NCBI RefSeq assembly: GCF_002355275.1
Contig: NZ_CP023450.1
Location: 99,627 to 163,626 of the forward strand
DNA length: 64,000 bases
Direction of reading: 5' to 3'
From: Rhizorhabdus dicambivorans
GTDB lineage: Bacteria > Pseudomonadota > Alphaproteobacteria > Sphingomonadales > Sphingomonadaceae
How positions within the stretch are numbered: position 1 is the stretch's first letter; the number at the start of each line of letters is the position of its first letter. Below are positions 54,552-62,695 of this stretch, one piece after another. A program made the position numbers and the translations under genes. The notes beneath the pieces are model-generated. The model was not told the origin of the DNA and ran no database searches. It worked only from the letters and a program-made list of their open reading frames with translations.

Positions 54552-54950
54552 TCACATGTCGCTCATCGGCTTGTCGGCCATGGGCTTGGCGGTCTTCTTC
54601 GCGGCCGGCTTGGCCTTCTTCATCGGCATCTTGCAGCAGCCACTCTTCGCCTTACCGGCCATGCCCGAGCCGTTCGATGCAGGCGACCCGCCGGACATGC
54701 CGGCCATCCCCGACATGCCCTGTTGATCCTGCTGGGCCGGTTGCCGCTGCTGCTTCTGCGCGCCGGCCTGATGATCCTTCATCATCTGATCGTGCATCTG
54801 CTGCCCGCCATGATCCATGCCCTGCTGGTGGGCATGGGCCGGCGCAGTCTGCGCGGGCGCGGGCGTCGACTGGGCGAGAGCGGTGCCGGCGGCGAAGGTT
54901 AGCGTCGCGAAGAGGCTGATGGTCGCCGCGCGAAATGTCGTCTGTCGCAT
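54552..54950 (-). CDS. Exported Met/His-rich copper-binding protein
   Basis: 132 residues from ATG 54948-54950. Signal peptide (FAAGTALAQ), then a low-complexity mature chain: HAHQQGMDHGGQQMHDQMMKDH (about 40-61), Gln-rich middle, MSGMAGMSGG, a CC pair in GCCKMPMKKAKPAAKK and a Lys/Met tail. Composition implies a periplasmic copper sponge or chaperone. Upstream are a TACGTATAC motif and a MerR-type operator. Confidence 0.7.
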   Translation of the reverse strand: MRQTTFRAATISLFATLTFAAGTALAQSTPAPAQTAPAHAHQQGMDHGGQQMHDQMMKDHQAGAQKQQRQPAQQDQQGMSGMAGMSGGSPASNGSGMAGKAKSGCCKMPMKKAKPAAKKTAKPMADKPMSDM

Positions 54951-55040
54951 TGAGGGTCTCCGAGTGTTCGTCCTGTTGCCCGGTCGACGTTCCGATCCCG
55001 GCAATTCCGAAGCTTCAATGCTGCTAGCGAGACGCAGTCT

Positions 55041-55059
55041 GTATACGTAACTTACGAAT
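55041..55059 (-). promoter_or_regulatory. Shared GTATACGTA motif, copy 1
   Basis: Minus strand TTCGTAAGTTACGTATAC, about 91 bp before the 54950 start. The same 18-bp pattern recurs at 55665-55682 and 63158-63176, each about 90-105 bp before a minus-strand exported-protein gene. Confidence 0.5.
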
Positions 55060-55090
55060 CCGCTTTGGATCGCGACAAGCATGCGCGGGA

Positions 55091-55121
55091 TCGTGCGGGG
55101 TGGACCATGGCCCAAGTTCAA
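55091..55121 (-). promoter_or_regulatory. MerR-type operator/promoter upstream of the Met/His-rich protein
   Basis: Minus strand TTGAAC, then 19 bp centred on TGGGCCATGGTCCA, then GCACGA. Long -35/-10 spacer with a dyad as in other MerR-controlled promoters; similar to the sites at 19940 and 62070. Confidence 0.5.
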
Positions 55122-55272
55122 GCGAATTCATGATCCCGCTTGATGGCGGCCGGCAGCGAAGTGCAAAAGCCAATTGGCCCGCCGTGGGAGAACGGCGGGC
55201 CAAAGCTGCGGTTGAACTAGGCCACGGTCGTTGGCCGCCCAGCCTCGTGGTCGGAGCTGGCTTAATGCAGGG

Positions 55273-55563
55273 TCAGCAACCGCCCCGCGACCTATGCAAC
55301 ATGCGGGAGGCTCCGTCCTGGGTTCCCATCTCCCGCATAGCGATCCGATGGTCCTGCATCATCTCACCGTGCATCCGTACTTCGCGGTGTCGCATTCCTT
55401 GCATCTGGGCCGTGTCGGACCGAGCCGGCGCCGGCTTCGCCTTGAGCGTCTGTTCAAGGTCGGGCATGCCCGGCGGCATCCCATCGGCGAGAACTGGCCC
55501 GGCGCCGACGGCAAGGACGCCAAAGGCTGCGAGCGAAGCGATAATCGCTGCTTTCTTGCGCAA
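55273..55563 (-). CDS. Small exported Met/His-rich protein
   Basis: About 96 residues from a TTG (55561-55563) that has AAGGA seven bases upstream; a TTG at 55578 is the alternative. Signal peptide (ASLAAFGVLAVGAGPVLA), then DGMPPGMPDLEQ and a C-terminal part with HREVRMHGEMMQDHRIAMREMG. Probably periplasmic and metal-binding. No family recognised. The 450 bp upstream (55564-56030) contain a GCTCCC-CA-GGGAGC palindrome (55622-55635) and the motif at 55665; nothing else supportable. Confidence 0.55.
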   Translation of the reverse strand: MRKKAAIIASLAAFGVLAVGAGPVLADGMPPGMPDLEQTLKAKPAPARSDTAQMQGMRHREVRMHGEMMQDHRIAMREMGTQDGASRMLHRSRGGC

Positions 55564-55664
55564 ATATGATTCCTTCAAGTCTGAGTTTCAGTTCGACCGG
55601 ACACATGCCCGGTCGATTCTCGCTCCCCAGGGAGCTTGCCGTTGAGATGGTATCGGCCTGGAGG

Positions 55665-55682
55665 TGGCAGTATACGTAATTT
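55665..55682 (-). promoter_or_regulatory. Shared GTATACGTA motif, copy 2
   Basis: Minus strand TTCGCAAATTACGTATAC, about 100 bp before the 55563 start; 15 of 18 bases match copy 1. Confidence 0.5.
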
Positions 55683-55989
55683 GCGAAGCTGGCGGTCAGC
55701 CTGCAATGTCCGCTTTAGTTCGGCTACTAGCAAAAGCTGGGCGCGGATGGCCGAAGACGGCGGCCATCAAAGCCTCCGCCTAGCCCGAGCACTGCAAAGC
55801 GACGCCGCCTGCTGCAGTTGGCGAACAGCGAAACGTAAATCGCACGCCGCTTTTGCTTCGGCGCGATCGTGGCAAGGCCCACCGCCGAACCAGCCACTCG
55901 GACTGGCCCAGGCTAAATTGTCGGAATAGACGCTCACTCGGATCGGTGCCGCAGTGATTGAACGCTCGCCTGGCTGATTATTGATCAAC

Positions 55990-56015
55990 TTGAACCGCCC
56001 CGGGTTTGTCGGAGG
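55990..56015. repeat. Possible solitary insertion-sequence end
   Basis: TGAACCGCCCCGGGTTTGTC followed by GGAGGC, directly before the truncated phosphatase. It looks like the terminal repeat of IS3-family elements as I remember them; no transposase remains. The 5' loss of the next gene at the same place is consistent with an IS scar. Confidence 0.3.
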
Positions 56016-56034
56016 CCTCGGGGTTTAAGTATGG

Positions 56035-56532
56035 ACGCGTATCTATGCCGATCTGTTCACCGGCGACGAAAGCCAGCGCATCCGCGAAGCACTAATCAAG
56101 ACGGTCGGGCAGGCGGGCTATGCAAACGAGAACATCTGGGGCGAGCAGATCGAGGATCGCGGCAGCCAGATCACATTCTCCGCGCTCGGTCAGCAAGCGC
56201 CGCTCGAGGCCAAGGACACGTGGGATCCCGATCACGCCAAGCGCAAGAGATTGCAGGCCCTGCTCCAGCCGTTGCTGCCAGGCTTTGGCATCAATATCGG
56301 CGGGGCGACATCGATCGACATCACGCGCGAAGGGATAGACAAGGCCTATGGCCTCAAGCGCCTTTCCGAGCAGACCGGCGTCGCACTCGACAAGATGATC
56401 TTCTTCGGTGACGCGATCTTCCCGGGCGGAAATGATTATCCGGCCAAGCACCTCGGGCTGGATACCGTGCAAGTCCGCGACGTTGCCGAAACCAAGTCGG
56501 TGGTTGGCGCGATCGCTGCCTGGCTAGTCTAA
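56035..56532 (+). pseudogene. HAD-IIB sugar-phosphatase-like gene, 5' part missing
   Basis: An open frame without a proper start: RIYADLFTGDESQRIREALIK..., then WGEQIEDRGSQITFSALGQQAPLEAKDTWDP and GINIGGATSIDITREGIDKAYGLKRL, ending KMIFFGDAIFPGGNDYPAKHLGLDTVQVRD. These are the cap and C-terminal motifs of the HAD-IIB/phosphomannomutase-like family. The N-terminal DxDGT motif is absent, so it is a remnant unless translation starts at the internal ATG 56251. Confidence 0.7.
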
Positions 56533-56678
56533 ATGCGCTACCGCCGATACCTAACCAGTCCCGCTTTCGCGCCCGTACGACCCAGCTTCGCAGCGGTCCC
56601 ACATTGTGGAGCCGACGGATCGCTTCAATCGTGCCGGAGCTGCTTGACCCCACTACGCCTGGGCGCGTTCTAGGACAC

Positions 56679-57119
56679 TCAGCTGGCCATGTCCGCCATC
56701 ATCCGACAGCTGGCGGCGCAATCCTTGCAGGTAGCCGAGCAACGCTTGATCCGCTCGCCCACGACGTGGCTCAGGCATTCCCGCGCACATCGTTCGCAGC
56801 CGTCAGCGCAGGCGCGACACAGGATGGTATGGAGGGAGGATTCGCGCAGCATCGAGTTGGCGGTCGCCTCGCACAGTTCCGCACAGTCGTTCAGCATGGC
56901 GATCAGCGACGCCGTGGCTGACGCGCCGCCTTGCTTCGTCAGCCAGGCGGCGGTCTCCAGGCACATGCGGTGCGAAGCCACGCAATCGTCGATGCAGTCC
57001 GTCATCGACATCGCCATCCCTTCCATTCGATGCTGCTGCGCCGCCGCCGGCCCAGCCAGCGTTCCAGCGGCGGCAAGGCCGGCGCCGGCCATCAGCAATT
57101 CGCGTCTCTCGATCATCAT
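56679..57119 (-). CDS. Csp1-like four-helix-bundle copper storage protein
   Basis: 146 residues. Tat signal (ERRELLMAGAGLAAAGTLAG) and a mature four-helix bundle with 14 Cys, most spaced as C-x2-C or C-x3-C (TDCIDDC, NDCAELC, CRACADGCERCAREC, CSATCKDCAASC). This matches the methanotroph copper storage protein Csp1, whose Cys-lined core holds many Cu(I) ions. Exported through Tat, so copper would be stored outside the cytoplasm. The 145 bp between it and the phosphatase remnant hold nothing clear. Confidence 0.88.
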   Translation of the reverse strand: MMIERRELLMAGAGLAAAGTLAGPAAAQQHRMEGMAMSMTDCIDDCVASHRMCLETAAWLTKQGGASATASLIAMLNDCAELCEATANSMLRESSLHTILCRACADGCERCARECLSHVVGERIKRCSATCKDCAASCRMMADMAS

Positions 57120-57133
57120 GCACCTCCCATCTG

Positions 57134-57580
57134 CTATCCCTTGAGCGCTGCGCCGCGTCCGGCGGCCTCAGCCGTCATAGGCGACCCATCCAACGCCGCA
57201 GCACGCGCCTTCTCCCGCGCCATCCGGGTTTCCTCCCAAGGCCAGTGGCCGTTGATCTCGACCCCAAGCGAGATGCTCAGGAAGGTCCGCACCAGCACAA
57301 GCCCGGCCAGCACGATGAGATCGTCGAGCGTCGGGTTGATCACCAGCGACTTGACGATGTCGCCGGCGACCAGAAATTCCAAACCGAGCAGGATGCTGCG
57401 GCCGAGCGCCGAGCGGAACGCGCTATAGGCCTCGGTCCGGTCGCCCGCCCTCGCCCGCCGCGCAAACAAAAAGGTTGCGAGCCCCGCGCCGACGAGGATG
57501 GTCAGCGTGCCCGCCAGTTCCAGGCCGATCACCGCAAGCCGGAAGAAGGCGCTCAGCCAGTCGGCCTCAATGGTGATCAT
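57134..57580 (-). CDS. DUF1622 membrane protein
   Basis: 148 residues from ATG 57578-57580, overlapping the cytochrome gene by 14 bp. Three hydrophobic segments (about 12-35, 58-78, 84-105) with RSALGRSILLGLEFLVAGDIVKSLVINPTLDDL, typical of DUF1622. Role unknown; here it sits in a redox gene row, just before the copper storage gene. Confidence 0.8.
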   Translation of the reverse strand: MITIEADWLSAFFRLAVIGLELAGTLTILVGAGLATFLFARRARAGDRTEAYSAFRSALGRSILLGLEFLVAGDIVKSLVINPTLDDLIVLAGLVLVRTFLSISLGVEINGHWPWEETRMAREKARAAALDGSPMTAEAAGRGAALKG

Positions 57581-58289
57581 ACCAGCCTCGCTTGCGGATA
57601 TTGTTGAAGCTGTCGGTGGCGTGACAGGCATAGCATTGGTCGACGCGCGCTTTCGATCCGGCTGCGCGCTGCGAGACCATGCTGAAATGCTCCATGAAGT
57701 GACTGGGTGGCGCCTTGTGGCACTCGGCGCACTGCGTCGAATTGACCGATGGATGGCGATAATTGACGATCTTCCAGCTGTCGGTCTTGTGGCAGCTCGC
57801 GCAGTCGGTGCCGAACAGGGCCTGGTGCGGATCGCGGAACGCATGGCAGCTCGCGCAATTGAGCGCGGTCTCGGGAGTCAGGCTTCTAGTGTTTGTCGAC
57901 ATGCCCGCCGAAGGCTGCCGCCACTTTGCCATGTCGAGCAAGGCGGCGTGATCCATGCGGATGATGCCGCGCTCTCCCTCATGTTCGACGTGGCAGGAGG
58001 TGCACTGCGTCGCTTTCGCGTGGAACTGAGTCGACTGCTTCGTCCCGAAATCCGTGCCCGCATGGCAGGTGAGACAGGTCCGGGTTTCGACGCCCTTGCC
58101 CGGCGTGTGGCAGGCCGTGCATTGGCCGGCGAAGGACTGGTGCGCGCTCGAGAGCGGGCCGGGCGAGACGAGCTGCGCCACCAGGCCGGCATCCCTCGGC
58201 GCGTCCGATCGCATCCGGATTGCGACCGCGGCGACCATCACCAGCAGGGCTGCGATGAAGACGGCGTAGGAAAGACGCTGCCAGCTCAT
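57567..58289 (-). CDS. Seven-haem c-type cytochrome
   Basis: 240 residues from ATG 58287-58289. One N-terminal anchor (about 6-26), then seven CxxCH motifs: CTACH, CLTCH, CTSCH, CASCH, CASCH, CAECH and CYACH. Spacing and extra His residues resemble cytochrome c7/NrfH-type tetrahaem-derived proteins. A periplasmic electron wire. It overlaps the cytochrome b-like gene by 4 bp and so is its likely electron partner. Confidence 0.88.
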   Translation of the reverse strand: MSWQRLSYAVFIAALLVMVAAVAIRMRSDAPRDAGLVAQLVSPGPLSSAHQSFAGQCTACHTPGKGVETRTCLTCHAGTDFGTKQSTQFHAKATQCTSCHVEHEGERGIIRMDHAALLDMAKWRQPSAGMSTNTRSLTPETALNCASCHAFRDPHQALFGTDCASCHKTDSWKIVNYRHPSVNSTQCAECHKAPPSHFMEHFSMVSQRAAGSKARVDQCYACHATDSFNNIRKRGWYDHH

Positions 58290-59014
58290 AGCCAGCGCAG
58301 CCCGTAATAGAGCGCCGCGCCGACATGGAGCGCGAGCAGCGCGAAGATGAGACAGCCCAGCAGGATGTGCAGGATCCGCCATCGCACGAACAGGGTGTTG
58401 GTCGCCTCTTCGGCGCGGATCGCGAATTCGGTATCGGCCAGCGCTGCGGCGATCCCCGCCTTGTCCTGGGGGCGCTGGCCCGCGGACGCATCCCCGGCGA
58501 CGAACAGATAGCGCTTCCAGCCCGACAGCGGCGGGGCTGCGGTATCGGCCTGCGTCGGCGCCGCCGGCTCCTCGAGGAAGGCGGCGCGAAGCGAGGCCAG
58601 TTCCGACCTGCGTCCGCGCAGCGCCCGACCAAGCTGGGCAAGCAGGTAGCGGCCGATGAAGCCGGTGATGACCGTCATCAGCAGGAGGACGGTCAGAAGC
58701 AGTCCGACCGGGCTTTCGAGCTTGTGCGCGGCGTGGACCAGACCCAGGATCGGCGCCAGCACGCCGGCATAGATGTGGATGGCGAGCAGGGTAGGCTTGC
58801 TGACGAGCCGGGAGAGCACTTTGTCGACCCAGGCGATGTGCTTGGCCGCGACATAGGGAAGCGTCAGCAGCATCAGCACGAGCGCTGCGATCCCGATGAT
58901 CCCGCCAGCGAGGCTACCCGGAAAGCGGGGCGACACGTGCACGAGATAGCCGAACGGGAACAGCAGCAGGAACGCGACCAGCAGGCCGACGGCGATGTCG
59001 CTGCGTTCGCGCAT
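58286..59014 (-). CDS. Cytochrome b-like membrane protein
   Basis: 242 residues from ATG 59012-59014, sharing a base with the end of the reductase gene. About five membrane helices with His residues on opposite faces (HVSPRFPG; LAIHIYAGVLAPILGLVHAAHKLES; WRILHILLGCLIFALLALHVGAALYYGLRWL), as in b-haem electron-transfer proteins. It would link the cytosolic reductase to the periplasmic haems. Confidence 0.75.
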   Translation of the reverse strand: MRERSDIAVGLLVAFLLLFPFGYLVHVSPRFPGSLAGGIIGIAALVLMLLTLPYVAAKHIAWVDKVLSRLVSKPTLLAIHIYAGVLAPILGLVHAAHKLESPVGLLLTVLLLMTVITGFIGRYLLAQLGRALRGRRSELASLRAAFLEEPAAPTQADTAAPPLSGWKRYLFVAGDASAGQRPQDKAGIAAALADTEFAIRAEEATNTLFVRWRILHILLGCLIFALLALHVGAALYYGLRWL

Positions 59015-60936
59015 CAGGCTTCGACCACGAGCGGCGTGCCCGTCCCCTTCGCCTGGCACGCCAGCACATAGCCCTGCGCCTTGTCGGCGGGCGCAAGGCC
59101 GGACTCGACCTCCATCGTCACCTCGCCCTGCAACAGCTTGACCACGCAGGCGCCGCATGTGCCCGCACGGCAAGCATAGGGGATCTCGACGCCCGCGCCC
59201 TCGGCCGCCTCGAGCACGGTCTCGTCCGCGGGCAAGGCCGCCGACACGCCCGACACGGAGAAGGTCACCGTGCTCGGCGCCACCTCAACAGTCGGGGACG
59301 CCTTATCCGCTGGCGCGGGCGCGGGCTTGACCTCGAGACCCTCGGGGTCGGCCGGCAGCGAGGCCGGACCGAACGCCTCGGTGTGCAGCTGCGCTTCGGG
59401 GACGCCGAGCTCCGCCAGCACGCCGCGCATCGCGCCCATCATCGCCGGCGGGCCGCACATATGGATCCGCCGGCTCGCGATCTCCGGCACCGCGGCCAGG
59501 ATCATCTCGCGGGTGATCGGCCCTTCGGGGCCCATCCAGACGGTGCCGGGCGCGCGCTGCATCGCGGCGACGACATGGAGGTTGGGAAAACGGCGTTCGA
59601 GCCGCTCGAGTTCGTCGCGGAACACGAATTCCTCGGTCGACCGTGCGCCGTAGAAGAAGAAGATATCGCCCTTCCACGCGGTGTCGGTGAGATAGCGCAG
59701 CACCGACATCATCGGTGTGATGCCGACCCCGCCCGCGATCAGCACGATGCTCTCGGCATCCGTTCCCGTGAAGGTGAAGGCGCCGAACGGTCCGCTGACC
59801 TTCAGCAGATCGTCGGCGACGACCTTGTCGTGCAGGTGTCGCGAGACCACGCCCTGCTCCTCGCGCTTAACCGTCAGCTCTACATAGGCCCGCTGAGTCG
59901 GCGAAGAGGCGATCGTGTAGGAACGGCGCGCGGTCTTGCCCGCTTCGGGCTCTACCTCGACCTGCAGGAACTGGCCCGGCAGGAAGTCGAACGGCAGCCG
60001 GTCGGCACTCGGGTCCGCAAGGCGGAACGTCAGGACCGTCGGCGTCTCTCGTACGATCTGGACCACGCGCAGCTGCCCTGCCCAGCTTTTGGGCTTGCGC
60101 AGCGAAGCCCCGGCGGGCGCGGCGGCATTGCTCGGCGCGAGGCCTGCGCTGTCGGCAATGGGTGCAGGCGCGGGCGGGAGCTTCGCAGTGGGGGGAGCAG
60201 CCGTCGGCTCCGGCTTTGCCGACGCCTTGCCGCTGGCGACCGCACCGGCGATCACCGCGATACGCCGAAGGCGGAAGATCTGTAGCGCGATCAGCGTCGC
60301 GCTGACCAGTCCCAGGAACAGCATGAGAAGGAGGTGCGAGGGCGAGATGCCGAACCAGTGATCGGCATGGCCGGGCGCGGCCTGGTCGATGTCAAGCTGA
60401 TCGCGAAACCAGGAGAGGGCGACCTCGCGCGGCGGCTGGAGCCCCCCGATCGCGGCCTGTGCGGCAGAGCCAGCGCGGAACAGGTCCGTGCCCTCGCGCA
60501 TACGCTGAGCTGCATTCAGCCGGGCCGAGATCGTCGTTGCGCGCGCGCCTTCGGCGGATGCGGCATTGATCAATGCCAGGCCTGTGCTCACCCGGTCGCG
60601 GGCCTGCGCCGCGACACGCTGCCGGGCGGCTTCATCGAGCACCGGAAAGGCGAGCAGCTGGGAGAAGAAGGCCGCACGGCGAGAGTCGTGGCCGTGCTCA
60701 TTTTCCCCCTCGCCGTTGATCATGCGATCCATCATGGGGTTCATCATCTTCGCCATGTCGGACGAACCCGGCGCCGAGGGGGCGGACATCGCCCCGTCGG
60801 CCGACATCGAGGCGTCGCCTCCGCCGCCATGGTGGGCGGCATGATCCTCGCCCTCCTGCGCCTGGGCGCTCGCGGACAGGCTCAGGGCGAGCGCGAGCCA
60901 AAGGCTCCAGCGGCGAAGGCCCATCCGGTTACGCAT
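59014..60936 (-). CDS. Fusion: periplasmic Met/His domain, membrane helix, flavin reductase and 2Fe-2S ferredoxin
   Basis: 640 residues. Signal-like N-terminus, a His/Met-rich periplasmic part (HAAHHGGGGDASM, MAKMMNPMMDRM, about 30-200), one membrane helix (about 203-222), a Pro/Ala linker, then an FNR-type reductase (about 290-510; RRSYTIASSP for FAD, GGVGITPMMS and MCGPPAMM for NAD(P)H) and a plant-type ferredoxin (about 555-640; CRAGTCGACVVKLLQG and a later C). It should take electrons from NAD(P)H in the cytosol and pass them to the membrane. I know of no named protein with this exact order. Confidence 0.85.
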   Translation of the reverse strand: MRNRMGLRRWSLWLALALSLSASAQAQEGEDHAAHHGGGGDASMSADGAMSAPSAPGSSDMAKMMNPMMDRMINGEGENEHGHDSRRAAFFSQLLAFPVLDEAARQRVAAQARDRVSTGLALINAASAEGARATTISARLNAAQRMREGTDLFRAGSAAQAAIGGLQPPREVALSWFRDQLDIDQAAPGHADHWFGISPSHLLLMLFLGLVSATLIALQIFRLRRIAVIAGAVASGKASAKPEPTAAPPTAKLPPAPAPIADSAGLAPSNAAAPAGASLRKPKSWAGQLRVVQIVRETPTVLTFRLADPSADRLPFDFLPGQFLQVEVEPEAGKTARRSYTIASSPTQRAYVELTVKREEQGVVSRHLHDKVVADDLLKVSGPFGAFTFTGTDAESIVLIAGGVGITPMMSVLRYLTDTAWKGDIFFFYGARSTEEFVFRDELERLERRFPNLHVVAAMQRAPGTVWMGPEGPITREMILAAVPEIASRRIHMCGPPAMMGAMRGVLAELGVPEAQLHTEAFGPASLPADPEGLEVKPAPAPADKASPTVEVAPSTVTFSVSGVSAALPADETVLEAAEGAGVEIPYACRAGTCGACVVKLLQGEVTMEVESGLAPADKAQGYVLACQAKGTGTPLVVEA

Positions 60937-60963
60937 CCTCTCTTCCCTTTTTTTTCTTGCGCC

Positions 60964-61308
60964 CTACATGTCCTTCATCGGCATCGCTGAATTCGTCGGC
61001 GCCGGATCGGGCGCCGGAGCGCTCTGGTTCGCGCCGCCGGCGCGCATTGCATCATGGTCCATGGCCTGCCGATGATGGCGTTCCATCGCTTCATGATCGT
61101 CCCGGGGATAGTCGCTGTTCGCGTCGGTCGGGGCGTCGCTGCCATTATCGGTCACGACGGCGGGGAGTACGGCGGAGTCGGTCGCTGCGTTGCTCGCTGC
61201 AGGCAAGGTCTGTTCGCTCTTGCGGTCACACGCCGACAAGGCGAGCGCGGCCGTCAGCACGAAGCTCCATCCGATCGTGCGAGGCAGCAGATTGTCTTTG
61301 AGGTTCAT
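60964..61308 (-). CDS. Small lipoprotein with His/Met-rich tail
   Basis: 114 residues with lipobox LSAC (Cys about 27). The mature chain is Ala/Asp-rich with DDHEAMERHHRQAMDHDAM and ends PTNSAMPMKDM. First gene before the reductase fusion (27 bp gap), so part of the same row. Probably a periplasmic copper-binding lipoprotein. Confidence 0.65.
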   Translation of the reverse strand: MNLKDNLLPRTIGWSFVLTAALALSACDRKSEQTLPAASNAATDSAVLPAVVTDNGSDAPTDANSDYPRDDHEAMERHHRQAMDHDAMRAGGANQSAPAPDPAPTNSAMPMKDM

Positions 61309-61362
61309 GGTGCTTCTCCTCTTGAAGGAAAGACGTAGTGGCTATGTGTCACCCGGATGAAT

Positions 61363-61581
61363 TCATTGAGCGTCGTGCAGAATCTGTTGGCAGCGCTCGT
61401 GTGACAAGTTCATGGGATTACGCCCCTGCCCTTTCATCTCGTTGTGGTCGTGAAGCGTCTGCAGGCCCATCTGCCCTTCCATGGCCCTGCAGCTTTCAAT
61501 CTGCGCCGATGTGGGCGGCGTCGTTACGCAAGCCGCAAGGAACATTATTGGCGCTGCTGCGACGAAAATACATGTCTTCAT
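61363..61581 (-). CDS. Small lipoprotein of unknown function
   Basis: 72 residues from ATG 61579-61581 with ribosome site GGAAGGGAG. Lipobox LAAC (Cys about 18). Mature part contains ESCRAMEGQMGLQTLHDHNEMKGQGRNPMNLSHERCQQIL: two Cys, several His and Met. Metal-binding is plausible from composition; no family recognised. Directly follows merR on the same strand. Confidence 0.6.
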   Translation of the reverse strand: MKTCIFVAAAPIMFLAACVTTPPTSAQIESCRAMEGQMGLQTLHDHNEMKGQGRNPMNLSHERCQQILHDAQ

Positions 61582-61603
61582 GGTGCTCCCTTCCTGATAA
61601 CGG

Positions 61604-62056
61604 TTACTGCTCCCGCAGCGATTTTTCCTTGATTGCTTCGTCGCGGCGCGAACTACGTTTCGCCGCGAGATAGACGAGAATGGGACAGTCGGACGCCGGA
61701 ACTTCGCCAGGGCACTCCTCAGCGAGCTCGCGAAGGATATCCCGAATATGCGAGAGTCGTCTGACGCGGCTTTCCGCTTCGCTGATCTTGGCAAGCGTAA
61801 TCTCAAGGACGGCTGCCGCGGTTGCGGTATCCGAAGCCTGGAGTGTGAGGAGCTGCCGCGACTGCTCCAGCGTGAAGCCGAGTTCCTGAGCAGAGCGGAT
61901 GAAGTTGAGCCGATCCAGGTCGGCATCCCCGTAAAGGCGGTAGCCAGCGGCAGTCCGATCCGGCGCAGGGAGCAGTCCGCTCCGTTCATAATATCGGATC
62001 GTATCACGTCCCACGCCCGCCGCCGCGGCGAGCTCGCCAATCTTAAAGGTGCCCAT
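61604..62056 (-). CDS. MerR-family heavy-metal regulator, CueR-like
   Basis: 150 residues. N-terminal winged HTH (KIGELAAAAGVGRDTIRYYERSGLLPAPDRTAAGYRLY), a dimer helix, and a C-terminal metal loop with CPGEVPASDC, comparable to the C112/C120 loop of CueR. It should bind Cu(I)-like monovalent metals and distort promoters with 19-bp spacers. Such an operator lies just upstream (62070-62100), implying autoregulation, and three similar sites exist in the window. Confidence 0.88.
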   Translation of the reverse strand: MGTFKIGELAAAAGVGRDTIRYYERSGLLPAPDRTAAGYRLYGDADLDRLNFIRSAQELGFTLEQSRQLLTLQASDTATAAAVLEITLAKISEAESRVRRLSHIRDILRELAEECPGEVPASDCPILVYLAAKRSSRRDEAIKEKSLREQ

Positions 62057-62069
62057 GACATCCGCTCGA

Positions 62070-62100
62070 TCTTGCAGGTTGGACCGTGGTCCAGGGTCAA
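62070..62100 (-). promoter_or_regulatory. MerR-type operator/promoter of the merR gene
   Basis: Minus strand TTGACC, then 19 bp with the perfect dyad TGGACC-AC-GGTCCA, then GCAAGA. Best example of the four similar sites in this window; 14 bp before the merR start. Confidence 0.7.
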
Positions 62101-62224
62101 GAAGAATTGCGGCCCTTTTTCTTCCCGGTTGCAGAGCAATCGCTGCTCCGCGGCGACTACGTACCTGCCCCGATGGTGGAACACCTGCCAGGGACAGGCC
62201 GCAGTGCGAGAAGGCAAGGACTCG

Positions 62225-62581
62225 TTAGTCCCTACGAAGCTCAACGATGTCATGCTTCGCGGGTTTGCCGTCGGCCACGCTGACATGGGCAAAGTGATCG
62301 TCGTAGATATGATCGACCCTCACATGACCCACGAATTGCCGGCGGAACGCGGGTCCCGTCCCCTTGTAAGAGCCGCCCGGTACGGGGACGTTCCGATACA
62401 CGTCGAGAACCTGACCGACTTCCGCACCATCGGCTTTACCGATGCATACAACCGGGCCACCTTCATCAATACCCACGATCGAACCGCGCATGAACCATGT
62501 GTGGCCAATTCCTTGCGCGCCCGCCGGGACTGCCGATAGCAGAGCCAACCCCGCTGCTGCTGCAAGCATCACTGCTTTCAT
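62225..62581 (-). CDS. Small exported protein of the GIGH family (paralogue B), function unknown
   Basis: 118 residues. Signal peptide ending AGAQ-GIGHTWFMRGSIVGIDEGG; then VVCIGKADGAEVGQVLDVYR and RRQFVGHVRVDHIYDDHFAHVSVADGKPAKHDIVELRR. Very similar to paralogue C next to it and more distantly to A. One Cys and conserved His/Asp residues. The 170 bp between it and merR hold the operator and no gene. Confidence 0.75.
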   Translation of the reverse strand: MKAVMLAAAAGLALLSAVPAGAQGIGHTWFMRGSIVGIDEGGPVVCIGKADGAEVGQVLDVYRNVPVPGGSYKGTGPAFRRQFVGHVRVDHIYDDHFAHVSVADGKPAKHDIVELRRD

Positions 62582-62695
62582 ATCGAACTCCTGTCTTAGC
62601 TTGGTGCAAACCCATAAGCCGCCGCCGGCAATGCCGTTCTCACAGCTTTGGACGGTTCAGCCCCGGCCACAGCTCGGGCCGGCGCCGAGAACGTG

